From Casp-actino8 sp964614655 (lineage in GTDB: Bacteria > Actinomycetota > Acidimicrobiia > Acidimicrobiales > Ilumatobacteraceae), in the NCBI GenBank assembly GCA_964614655.1, contig CAZTPF010000005.1:37560-101559 (forward strand): a stretch of DNA of 64,000 nt. Reading direction: 5' to 3'. Positions within the stretch are counted from its first letter, which is position 1. Each line of letters opens with the position of its first letter. Below, one piece after another: positions 15,850 through 24,169 of the stretch. The translations under genes were made by a program, and so were the position numbers. The notes under the pieces were generated by a model. That model saw only the letters and a program-made list of their open reading frames with translations. It searched no databases and had not been told where the DNA came from.

Positions 15850-17603
15850 TCAGTCTTCCTGCGGCTGGGGGAGGAGCTCGGTGGCCTTGCACGCGTCGAT
15901 CGCCTTGACCATTGCGTAGGGATTGACGGCGACTCCACCGTGCGGGTGGTATTCGAAGTGGAGGTGCGGGGTCGAACTGTTTCCGGTCGATCCCACGTAG
16001 CCGAGGATCTGACCGGCCACGACCTCGGAGCCGAGTTCGACACCGGGAGCGAATTCGGACAGGTGAGCGTAGTGGAAGTAGGTGTCGTCGTCGGCGGTGA
16101 GGCGGAGGGCATTGCCTCCGAGCGAACCGGGTTTGTCGAACCACTGGCGAGTGATCATCCCATCGGCCACTGCGTAGACGGCTTTGCCCGTCGGAGCGAT
16201 GATGTCGACTCCGACGTGACGGCGTCCACCTGATCGCGGCGCATGCCACGTGTCGGTGAACCAGCACGGTCCTTGGACGGGGAACACCGATGCACGAATC
16301 GGTTCGGCGACCGACGATGCACCGGACGTCGAACCGTTCGACGTACCCGATGTCGAATCGCTGGGTGACGTCGGCGTGCCGCCGTCCAGCAGTGCGAAGT
16401 ACGTGACGAGATCGAGGCGTCCGGAAGCCGTGAGTCCGAGTCGCGACTGGTAGGTGGTGATGGCGCCCTCGGTGGCCGATCCGAAGATGCCGTCGGCTCC
16501 GCCGCGAACGCTCACGCCGGCGGCGACGAGGGCGCGCTGCACGACGGCGACCGCCTCGCCGCGATCGCCGCGTCGAGGGATCGACGGTGCCGGAAGGACT
16601 CCGAGCAGTTGGGCGGTCTTTTCGTCGATCTCACCGGTGGCCGGGCGGCGAACGTTGCGTTGGTAGAACTTCACGGCGTTCTCGGTGGCCGATCCGAAGA
16701 TGCCGTCGGCTCCGCCGCGAACGCTCACGCCGGCGNNNNNNNNNNNNNNNNNNNNNNNNNNNNNNNNNNNNNNNNNNNNNNNNNNNNNNNNNNNNNNNNN
16801 NNNNNNNNNNNNNNNNNNNNNNNNNNNNNNNNNNNCTCGGTGGCCGATCCGAAGATGCCGTCGGCTCCGCCGCGAACGCTCACGCCGGCGGCGATGAGGG
16901 CGCGCTGTACGACGGCGACCGCCTCGCTGGTGTCACCTCGTCGAGGAAGAGTCGCCGACACGTTGCGATCGGCCACTTCAGGGGTGTCGACGACGGTGGT
17001 CGATCCGTCGGCGACGCTGGCCGGTGACGGGGATCCGCTACTCGGTCGATCCTGAGAGGCGATGCCGAGAGCGATCGCCGTCCGGGCGTCGAGGCGACCG
17101 CTCACGGAGAGTCCTTCACGATCCTGAAAACGCGCCACGGCCTCACTCGTGACCGGTCCGAAGATGCCGTCGGCTCCGCCACGCACCGATATTCCGGCGG
17201 CGATCAGGGCTTGCTGAACCGCTGCGACGTCGTCACCGCGGTCGCCACGGGCCGGGAAGTCCGGTGCCGGCCCGAGATCGAGAAGGTGAGACGTCAGGGG
17301 ATCGAGCACTCCGCTCGGTCGCAATCCGACCGATGTCTGGAAAGCGCGCAGGGCCGTTTCGGTCGCTGGCCCGAAGACGCCGTCGGCGCCCCCTCGAACC
17401 GTGATCTCGGCCGCTATGAGCGCCCGTTGCAGAGCCGCCACCTGATCGCCGCGAGCACCCCGGGCCAGTTGGGTCGAGACCGAAGCCGCGGGGGCCGAAC
17501 TCACGGCTCCGGCCGGCGCCGAAAGGGCCAGGACAGGCGCGGCGGTCGACGTCGCCATGAGGAGCGACGTCCCGACGAGAGCGGCACCGAGGACGGACAA
17601 CAC
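15850..17603 (-). CDS. Secreted M23 endopeptidase with repeated peptidoglycan-binding domains, interrupted by gap
   Basis: A wall hydrolase that should cut peptide cross-links. From the amino end: a hydrophobic export signal, at least four PG_binding_1 repeats each containing a variant of SVRGGADGIFGSATE, a Ser/Thr/Gly linker, and an M23 zinc peptidase domain with the metal residues HVGVD and HLHFE. The 100-N run at 16736-16835 lies inside a repeat, so repeat number and frame are unresolved. The GTG at 17603 is the first ordinary start codon, but basic residues KVRRQ lie just upstream, so the true start may be further up, at an ATT at 17645. Transcribed divergently from mraZ. Confidence 0.82.
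16468..16522 (-). repeat. 55-bp exact repeat in the M23 gene, copy 1
   Basis: These 55 bases, coding for the SVRGGADGIFGSATE part of a peptidoglycan-binding unit, are identical to 16681-16735 and 16836-16890. Confidence 0.9.
16681..16735 (-). repeat. 55-bp exact repeat in the M23 gene, copy 2, ending at the gap
   Basis: Identical to 16468-16522 and to 16836-16890. It is the last 55 bases before the N run. Confidence 0.9.
16736..16835. other. Assembly gap of 100 N inside the M23 gene
   Basis: The 55 bases on the left and the 55 bases on the right of the gap are identical, so the two contigs may simply overlap, or further repeat units may be missing. Confidence 0.95.
16836..16890 (-). repeat. 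55-bp exact repeat in the M23 gene, copy 3, starting at the gap
   Basis: Identical to 16468-16522 and 16681-16735. It is the first 55 bases after the N run. Confidence 0.9.
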
Positions 17604-17697
17604 GGGCGAGGTATCGGCCGTCTGGCGCCGGACCTTGAGCGAAATCGAGTGCCACGACGGCGGGCCGGGAGGGCCCGGGTGGGGGCGCAGGGGAAAG

Positions 17698-17723
17698 AAG
17701 TGGCGCGAAGTGGGGAAAAGTGG
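17698..17723 (+). promoter_or_regulatory. Three AAGTGG boxes at 10-bp spacing, likely MraZ operator
   Basis: AAGTGG occurs at 17698-17703, 17708-17713 and 17718-17723, one helical turn apart. MraZ binds short direct repeats containing GTGG/TGGG with 10-bp period upstream of its own gene in other bacteria. The last box abuts the -35 element, a position suited to repression. Confidence 0.75.
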
Positions 17724-17753
17724 TTGACAGAGGGGGCTGGTGGGGACTAGGAA
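17724..17753 (+). promoter_or_regulatory. Promoter of the dcw cluster
   Basis: A perfect TTGACA -35 at 17724-17729 and a TAGGAA -10 at 17748-17753, separated by 18 bp. The transcript would begin near 17760, giving a leader of about 24 nt with AGAGGGG before the mraZ GTG, unlike the leaderless genes elsewhere in the window. Confidence 0.65.
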
Positions 17754-17783
17754 TACTCCACAACTCGGGCAGAGGGGCAGGCA

Positions 17784-18206
17784 GTGCAGGTATTCGTCGG
17801 AAAACACGAGCGACAGCTCGACCCCAAGGGTCGGCTTGCGCTTCCGGCGACCTTCCGGAGTCGACTCGAGCCCCGCTGCTACCTGCTTCTTGGCCAGGAC
17901 AAGTGCATCGCCGTCGTCACGGCCGAGGACTCGGCCCGTCTGGCCGACGAGATCACGGCCGCCGTCAAGAGCGGTGAGACCACCGAGCAGGAACGTCGAG
18001 CCTTGGCGGCGAGCATGGTCGAAGTCGTCATCGACGCCCAGGGTCGCGTGACGATCGACGAATCTCTCCGGGCCTACGCCGGACTCACCGTCGGCAGCAA
18101 AGTCGTCGTGGCCGGCAACTTCGAACGGGTCGAGATCTGGGAGCCGGAACGGTTCGAGCGACAGCTGGCACTTGGAACCGAAGCCATCGCCGGGGAGGAG
18201 TCGTGA
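17784..18206 (+). CDS. mraZ: Transcriptional regulator MraZ
   Basis: First gene of the division and cell-wall cluster; a ring-forming DNA-binding protein of the AbrB-like fold that regulates the cluster. The 140-residue product has two MraZ repeats, FVGKHERQLDPKGRLALPATFR (about 4-25) and a second with VEVVIDAQGRVTIDESLRAYAGL (about 76-98), each with the DxxGR motif. GTG start with AGAGGGG upstream. The three AAGTGG boxes before it suggest autoregulation. Its stop overlaps the GTG of rsmH. Confidence 0.96.
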   Translation: MQVFVGKHERQLDPKGRLALPATFRSRLEPRCYLLLGQDKCIAVVTAEDSARLADEITAAVKSGETTEQERRALAASMVEVVIDAQGRVTIDESLRAYAGLTVGSKVVVAGNFERVEIWEPERFERQLALGTEAIAGEES

Positions 18207-19126
18207 TCGACTTCGCTCACCGGTCGGTGATGGTCGACGAGATCGTCGACGTGTTCGCATCGGTTCCGCCCGGAGTGGTGCTCGACGGAACCCTGGGTGG
18301 AGGCGGCCACGCCGAAGCCCTTCTCGTGTCGCGACGTGATCTGTCGATCCTCGGTCTCGATCGCGACCCGTCGGCCCTCGAGGCCGCACGGATTCGGCTG
18401 GTCGACCACGCCGACCGAGTGACACTTCAACATCGTCGTTTCGACGAAGTCGACGAGGCCTTGGCCGAAGCCGGTGTCGATCTCCTGTCGGGGGCGCTCT
18501 TCGATCTCGGTGTGTCGTCGCATCAATTCGACGAGGCGTCGCGAGGTTTCTCCTACCGGCACGACGCACCGCTCGACATGCGAATGGACCCGACCGAGCC
18601 CCGCACGGCCGCCGACATCGTCAACGAATGGTCGGTCGAAGACCTCACGCGACTTCTGCGGGCCAACGCCGACGAACGTTTCGCTCGACGTATCGCCGAA
18701 GCGATCGTGGCGGCGCGACCGGTGACGACCACTCAGCAACTCGCCGACGTCGTCGTGACGGCCATTCCGGCTCCGGCGCGTCGCCGAGGGGGTCATCCGG
18801 CCAAGCGCACGTTCCAGGCCCTGAGGATCGAAGTGAACCGTGAACTCGAGGTTCTGCCTCTCGCCCTCGATCGAGTGGTCGATCGTCTGCGATCCGGTGG
18901 TCGAGTGGCCGTTCTGTCGTATCACTCGGGTGAAGACCGCATCGTCAAGGCTCGCTTCCGCCATCACGAGACCGGCGGGTGCACCTGTCCGTCGGGGCTG
19001 CCCTGTGGCTGTGGTGCCCGGGCGACGGTGAGGCGGGTTCGCGTGTCGGCTCGGCCGAGCGAATCGGAGCAGTCGAGCAATCCGCGGAGTGCCTCGGCCC
19101 GTCTACGCGTGGTGGAGGCGGTCTGA
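18203..19126 (+). CDS. rsmH: 16S rRNA (cytosine-1402-N4)-methyltransferase
   Basis: SAM-dependent methyltransferase (formerly MraW) that modifies C1402 in the ribosomal P site. The 307-residue protein has the SAM-binding segment VVLDGTLGGGGHAEALL, the family motif ALFDLGVSSHQFDEASRGFSYR with DAPLDMRMD, and KRTFQALRIEVNRELEVL. It starts with a GTG overlapping mraZ and ends with TGATG overlapping ftsL. Confidence 0.97.
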   Translation: MIDFAHRSVMVDEIVDVFASVPPGVVLDGTLGGGGHAEALLVSRRDLSILGLDRDPSALEAARIRLVDHADRVTLQHRRFDEVDEALAEAGVDLLSGALFDLGVSSHQFDEASRGFSYRHDAPLDMRMDPTEPRTAADIVNEWSVEDLTRLLRANADERFARRIAEAIVAARPVTTTQQLADVVVTAIPAPARRRGGHPAKRTFQALRIEVNRELEVLPLALDRVVDRLRSGGRVAVLSYHSGEDRIVKARFRHHETGGCTCPSGLPCGCGARATVRRVRVSARPSESEQSSNPRSASARLRVVEAV

Positions 19127-19730
19127 TGGCTCGCGCCGCATCTCGAGTCGCGTCCCGCGCCCCACGTCGGACCCCGGCGACCCCTTCTCGGCCCTCGCGT
19201 CGCGTGACCACGCGCACTGCCGCTGATCGGCGGTCCAGCACCGCCAAGACTGCGGCGAGGAGCACGGCGAAGGTTGCACCGCCCAAAGCCGTACCCTCGT
19301 CGACTCCGGCACCGAAGCGTTCGCGATCGGCGATCGCGCGGGCCGTCGATCCTCAGAACGCGACGGTGGCCGGTCGGAGGCTGGTGAAGTCGGCCCTGGC
19401 CGTGCTCGTGATTCTCGTCGGAATCATGATGGCGGTCGTCGTGGCGCAGACACGCATCGCCGAGAACCAGATGCAACTCGACCGCATCGAATCGCGTATC
19501 GAATCCGAGCGGGACCGCTACAACCAACTGCGCCTCGAGCGCTCGCTCCTTCGTGAACCCGCTCGGTTGGTGGTCGAGGCCCGATCACTCGGTATGCAGC
19601 CCGGGATCGGGGTGGACTTCACCACGGTCGATCCGATGACGGTGGCCGCCGTACTGGTCGCGACCGGAGGTGTCGACCCCGAGCTGTTGACGAACGGCGC
19701 CGACCCACTCCAGGAGTACGGCGAATTCAA
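19126..19730 (+). CDS. ftsL: Cell division protein FtsL-like, 3' end in gap
   Basis: A bitopic membrane protein in the FtsL position. At least 201 residues are visible: a long basic Ala/Arg/Thr/Ser-rich cytoplasmic part (1-85), one membrane helix near 88-108 (LVKSALAVLVILVGIMMAVVV), then a short coiled coil (IAENQMQLDRIESRIESERDRYNQLRLERS) as in FtsL, which recruits FtsW and FtsI through FtsB/FtsQ. Sequence similarity is low in this family, so the name rests on layout and place. The coding frame enters the N run without a stop. Confidence 0.78.
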
Positions 19731-19830
19731 NNNNNNNNNNNNNNNNNNNNNNNNNNNNNNNNNNNNNNNNNNNNNNNNNNNNNNNNNNNNNNNNNNNNNN
19801 NNNNNNNNNNNNNNNNNNNNNNNNNNNNNN
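19731..19830. other. Assembly gap of 100 N between ftsL and ftsI
   Basis: Removes the end of ftsL and the start of ftsI. The right edge carries the inverted repeat CGCGTTCG/CGAACGCG (19833-19852), which may have caused the break. Confidence 0.95.
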
Positions 19831-19832
19831 CG

Positions 19833-21647
19833 TCGCGTTCGCGATCGAACGCGCGATCGGCGTCGCGGGGCTCGTCTCGTAGCGCACGGACGGTCAGCCG
19901 CTGGAAGATCGGACCGTCGCGTCGGCGGGCTCAATTCGCCGTGACGGTCGCAGCCGTCGTGTTCGTCGTCTTCCTGTATCAGATCGTGTCGGTGTCGCTG
20001 CTCGACGGTGCCGACTATCGCGCCGATGGCTTGGCGCAGCGCCAGTCGTACGTCACCGTCGCGGCCGATCGAGGGACCATCTTCGACCGCGACGGCAACG
20101 AGATGTCGATCACGGTGCCAGCCGTCTCGATCTATGCGAATCCGAAAGCGGTGGGAGATCCGGTCGCCACGGCCCACGTACTCGCGCAGATGCTGGGGAT
20201 CGACGCCGTCGGCGAAGCCGAGTTGGCCGACAAGATGTCCGATCGCTCCAAGACGTTCGTCTACGTGCAGCGTTTCGTGGAGGACGACGTGGCCGAGGCG
20301 ATCCTCTCGCTCGGTCTGGCCGGTGTGAACGGGGTGACCGAACCGAAGCGAGTGCAGGTTTCCGGTGGTCTGGCTCGCAACGTCGTGGGCCGAACCGATC
20401 CGTTCGGTGAGGGTTCGACCGGGCTCGAACTGCAGTACGAGAAGGTGTTGCGCGGAACCGACGGTCTCATGATTCGCGAGACCAACAATTCCGGTCGGAC
20501 GATCCCGGGAGCGAGCCGAATGGTGGAGGAGGCTCGGCCGGGAACCGACCTCGTCCTCACGATCGACCGGTCGATGCAGTATCAGGTCGAACAGGCGTTG
20601 CTTCGTCGAGTCGAAGAACTCGTCGCCAAGGGCGGGAACGCGATCGTGCTCGACACCGAGTCGGGTGAGATCCTCGCCATTGCGAGCGTCGGCCGCAACG
20701 GAGAAGGCGTGGCCGAGGTGACGTCGGGAAACATGGCCGCTGTCGAAGCCCACGAGCCCGGGTCGGTCGCCAAGATCTTCAGCGTCGCGTCGGCGATCGA
20801 CCAGGGGGCAGTCACGCCGTCGAGCATGTTCCTCGTTCCGGGAACGTTCGTCTTCGACGAGGGGACCGACTTCGAGCAGACCATCAAGGACGCGTATCCG
20901 CACGAGACCGAGCCGATGAGTCTTCAGCAGATTCTCGTGAAGTCGTCGAACATCGGAACGATGATGGCCGCCGAGACGATCGGCGTCGAACGGCTCCACG
21001 AGTACCTCACGTCGTTCGGCTTCGGATCGGCGACCGGTCTGCAGTACCCGGGTGAGAGCTCGGGAACCCTGAGAGACGTCGATCGACTGCGCGGCTCCGA
21101 GAAGGCGACGATCACATACGGATACGGATTCGCGGCCACGTCGTTGCAGTTGGTGTCGGCGGTCAACGCGGTGGCGAACGGCGGTGTCTACGTGCCCCCT
21201 CGCCTCGTGCGTTCGACGATCGACGAGCGCGGCAAGGTGTGGGAGACGCCGATGGGCGAGTCCCATCGTGTCGTCTCGGAATCCACGGCGGCGACTATGG
21301 CCGATCTCCTCGGCGCGGTCGTCTGCACAGGAACCGGCTCTCGAGCTCAGGTGCCGGGCATCACCGTCGCCGGCAAGACGGGAACCGGGTACAAGGTGCA
21401 GGACAACGGGACCTACGTGACCGAGGACGGTTCTCGCGCCTACTTCGCGACTTTCGTCGGCTACCTTCCGGCCGATAACCCGCGTGTCACCATCCTCGTC
21501 TCGATCGACGAGCCCGATCCGTCCAGTCGCGACCGATTCGGCGGAACGGCCGCCGCTCCGGTGTTCTCGGCTCTGGCCCAGGTGGCGATCCAGGAGCTGT
21601 CGATCGAACCGTCCGACGGCGACGTCGGATGTGTGGCGGCGGAGTGA
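19833..21647 (+). CDS. ftsI: Penicillin-binding protein FtsI (PBP3), 5' end in gap
   Basis: Septal transpeptidase that cross-links peptidoglycan with FtsW. The frame is open from the edge of the gap, so the start is missing; the GTG at 19941 lies at the edge of the membrane helix (AVTVAAVVFVVFLYQIVSV) and is too far in to be the real start. Visible are a Ser/Arg-rich cytoplasmic tail, the helix, the dimerisation domain beginning RGTIFDRDG, and the transpeptidase motifs SVAK (active Ser, in EPGSVAKIF), SSN and KTGTG. No PASTA domains. Ends 3 nt before murE. Confidence 0.95.
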   Translation, partial: SRSRSNARSASRGSSRSARTVSRWKIGPSRRRAQFAVTVAAVVFVVFLYQIVSVSLLDGADYRADGLAQRQSYVTVAADRGTIFDRDGNEMSITVPAVSIYANPKAVGDPVATAHVLAQMLGIDAVGEAELADKMSDRSKTFVYVQRFVEDDVAEAILSLGLAGVNGVTEPKRVQVSGGLARNVVGRTDPFGEGSTGLELQYEKVLRGTDGLMIRETNNSGRTIPGASRMVEEARPGTDLVLTIDRSMQYQVEQALLRRVEELVAKGGNAIVLDTESGEILAIASVGRNGEGVAEVTSGNMAAVEAHEPGSVAKIFSVASAIDQGAVTPSSMFLVPGTFVFDEGTDFEQTIKDAYPHETEPMSLQQILVKSSNIGTMMAAETIGVERLHEYLTSFGFGSATGLQYPGESSGTLRDVDRLRGSEKATITYGYGFAATSLQLVSAVNAVANGGVYVPPRLVRSTIDERGKVWETPMGESHRVVSESTAATMADLLGAVVCTGTGSRAQVPGITVAGKTGTGYKVQDNGTYVTEDGSRAYFATFVGYLPADNPRVTILVSIDEPDPSSRDRFGGTAAAPVFSALAQVAIQELSIEPSDGDVGCVAAE

Positions 21648-21650
21648 ACG

Positions 21651-23093
21651 ATGAGGAGTCGCACACTCGAACACCTCTGCCTCGATGCTCGTCTCGACCA
21701 GGACGCAACGGAGTCGATCGGTCACGACGCTCGCGGTGACGTCGTGGTGTCGGGGATCTCCCACGACTCGCGAAGCGTCGCGCCGGGTTCGATCTTCTGC
21801 GCAGTTCGTGGCGCGCGATTCGACGGTCATCAGTTCGCGGTCGACGCCGTGGATCTCGGTGCCGTCGCTCTCGTGGTCGAACGGCGGATTCCCGAGATCG
21901 ACGCCTCGGTGCCCCAGATCGTCGTCGGTGACGCACGGCGAGCCATGGGTCGTCTCGCCACTGCGTTCTGGGGCGACCCGTCCCGGCACATGGAAGTGGT
22001 CGGAATCACCGGAACGAACGGCAAGACGACGACCGCCCACCTCGTCGCCGAGATCCTGGTCGCCGCCGGACGGCCGACCGAGGTGATCGGAACACTGTCG
22101 GGTGGATTCACGACCCCTGAAGCCCCGGAGTTGCAGGCGACACTCGCCGGCATGCGAGAGCGCGGGACTCGCGCCGTGGCCATGGAGGTCTCGTCGCACT
22201 CGCTCGTGATGGAACGCGTCGCCGGAACCTGGTTCGCGGCGACGGTGTTCACCAACTTGTCGCGCGATCACCTCGATCTGCACGGAGACATGGAGTCCTA
22301 CTTCGACGCCAAGGCTCGACTCTTCGATCCCGTCTTCACCGACGTGGCCGTGGTCAACGTCGACGATCCCTACGGCCGTCGACTGGTCGAGCGTCCCCGA
22401 GTCCGAACCATTGCGTTCTCGCGTGCTGATCTCGTCGACGTCGAGGTGTCGACGGCCGAGCATCACTACGTCTGGCGAGGCCGTTCGGTACGTTGTCCGC
22501 TCGGAGGTGCGGTCAACGTCATGAATTCACTGGCCGCCGCCACGGTCACCGACGCGCTCGGTGTCGACACGTCGACGATCGCCGACGCCCTGGCTGCCGT
22601 GGCTCCCGTTCCCGGGCGCATGGAGCGCATCGACGAAGGCCAGGACTTCACGGTGTTCGTCGACTACGCACACACCCCCGACGGTTTGTCAGCCGTGCTC
22701 CGCTCCTTGCGCGAGTCGAACCTCGACGGGAGGATCGTCGTCGTCTTCGGATGCGGTGGCGATCGCGACAAGGCCAAGCGTCCCCTCATGGGCGAGGTGG
22801 CCGTGGGGCTCGCCGACGAGGTGTTGATCACGTCCGACAATCCGCGTAGCGAGGATCCGCAGGCGATCATTGCGTCGATCGTGGCCGGAGTTCCGGATCA
22901 CCTCCGTCACCGACTGGTGGGGGTGATCGCCGACCGGCGGGCGGCCATTGCCGCGGCCATCGACCGCGCCCGTCCCGGTGACGTCGTCCTGGTCGCCGGA
23001 AAGGGCCACGAGACCACTCAGACCATCGGCGACGTCGTCTTACCCTTCGACGACCGAGAGGTCGCTCGCGAACTTCTGGGAGTGCGCGCGTGA
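21651..23093 (+). CDS. murE: UDP-MurNAc-tripeptide synthetase (meso-diaminopimelate adding)
   Basis: Adds the third residue of the peptidoglycan stem. The 480-residue Mur ligase has the ATP loop GITGTNGKTTTAHL, the segment MEVSSHSL, and the substrate-selecting motif DNPR at 396-399, which marks meso-diaminopimelate as the amino acid added. A GGAG sequence precedes the ATG. In most clusters murF comes next; here the stop overlaps the mraY start directly. Confidence 0.97.
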   Translation: MRSRTLEHLCLDARLDQDATESIGHDARGDVVVSGISHDSRSVAPGSIFCAVRGARFDGHQFAVDAVDLGAVALVVERRIPEIDASVPQIVVGDARRAMGRLATAFWGDPSRHMEVVGITGTNGKTTTAHLVAEILVAAGRPTEVIGTLSGGFTTPEAPELQATLAGMRERGTRAVAMEVSSHSLVMERVAGTWFAATVFTNLSRDHLDLHGDMESYFDAKARLFDPVFTDVAVVNVDDPYGRRLVERPRVRTIAFSRADLVDVEVSTAEHHYVWRGRSVRCPLGGAVNVMNSLAAATVTDALGVDTSTIADALAAVAPVPGRMERIDEGQDFTVFVDYAHTPDGLSAVLRSLRESNLDGRIVVVFGCGGDRDKAKRPLMGEVAVGLADEVLITSDNPRSEDPQAIIASIVAGVPDHLRHRLVGVIADRRAAIAAAIDRARPGDVVLVAGKGHETTQTIGDVVLPFDDREVARELLGVRA

Positions 23094-24169
23094 TCGCCGT
23101 CATGATCGCCGGTGCGACGTCGATGTTGGTGTCGCTCTTCGGCACTCGTTTTCTCATCGTGTTCTTCCGAGAGCGCGGCAAGGGTCAGCCGATCCTCGGC
23201 AAGGAGGATCACGGTCCCGAGCATCACCAGAAAAAATCGGGCACCCCCACCATGGGCGGACTGGCCATCGTGGGAGCCGCCTTCGTGGGATGGACCGTGG
23301 CCCACGTTCGGGACGGTCTGGCCTTTTCGAATCAAGCGATCATCATCTGGGTCGGAATCCTGATCATGGCCGGCATGGGCCTTCTCGACGACGTGATCAA
23401 GGTGAACAAGGGGCACAACCGGGGAATCTTCTGGAAGAAGAAGGGTCTCATCACCTTGGCGCTCGCTTGCGGGGTCACGTGGTGGCTGGCGGCGGCGACC
23501 GACGTGTCGGAGACGATCTCGTTCACCAGATTCGATTTTCCGGGCTGGGAGATTCCCTGGTGGCTCTGGGTGGTGTGGACCGGATTGATGATGTGGGCGA
23601 CCACCAATGCCGTGAACGTCACCGACGGTCTCGACGGTCTGGCCGGAGGCTCGGCCCTGTTCGGGTTCCTCGCCTTCGCGATCATCGGTTACTGGTCGTT
23701 CCGTAATCCCGATGTCTACGGGGTGCTGGCGGGTGGGACCGTCAACCCTCTCGATCTCGCTGTGTTGTCGGCCGGCTTCGCTGGCGCGTGCGGCGGCTTT
23801 CTCTGGTGGAACGCCGCACCGGCGCGCATCTTCATGGGCGACGTCGGCGCGCTCGGCATCGGCGCCGCCCTCGGGTTGCTCGCCGTCGCCACCAACACCC
23901 ATTTCCTTCTTCCACTCATCTGCGGGATCAACGTTCTCGAAGCCGGTTCGGTCGCGATGCAGATGACCATCTTCCGGGCGAGTGGCCGCACACGGCGTTT
24001 CTTCCGCATGACTCCCATACATCACCATTTCGAGTTGATCGGCTGGCCCGAGACCACCGTCATCATCCGCTTCTGGATCATCGGCGGAATCTGTGTGGCG
24101 GCGGCCTTGGCCATGTTCATCGGCGACTTCACGCGGATCACCGACCAGGCCGGGAATCTGTTGCCATGA
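23090..24169 (+). CDS. mraY: Phospho-MurNAc-pentapeptide transferase MraY
   Basis: Integral membrane enzyme that moves phospho-MurNAc-pentapeptide to undecaprenyl phosphate, forming lipid I. The 359-residue protein has about ten helices, the catalytic acidic pair in GLLDDVIKV, NAVNVTDGLDGLAGG, ARIFMGDVGALGIG and the cytoplasmic HHHFE loop. It starts at a GTG overlapping the murE stop and its own stop overlaps the murD ATG. Confidence 0.97.
   Translation: MIAVMIAGATSMLVSLFGTRFLIVFFRERGKGQPILGKEDHGPEHHQKKSGTPTMGGLAIVGAAFVGWTVAHVRDGLAFSNQAIIIWVGILIMAGMGLLDDVIKVNKGHNRGIFWKKKGLITLALACGVTWWLAAATDVSETISFTRFDFPGWEIPWWLWVVWTGLMMWATTNAVNVTDGLDGLAGGSALFGFLAFAIIGYWSFRNPDVYGVLAGGTVNPLDLAVLSAGFAGACGGFLWWNAAPARIFMGDVGALGIGAALGLLAVATNTHFLLPLICGINVLEAGSVAMQMTIFRASGRTRRFFRMTPIHHHFELIGWPETTVIIRFWIIGGICVAAALAMFIGDFTRITDQAGNLLP

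Noticed and set aside
16725..17783. Frameshift in the M23 endopeptidase gene.
   Set aside because: The frame change coincides with the 100-N run, whose length is arbitrary; there is no sign of damage in the flanking coding parts.
19518..22466. A 982-codon open frame on the minus strand antisense to ftsI and murE.
   Set aside because: It crosses an N run and mirrors ftsI and murE; high GC leaves long antisense frames open. Its product has no recognisable domain and is rich in Arg, Asp and His, as shadow frames are.
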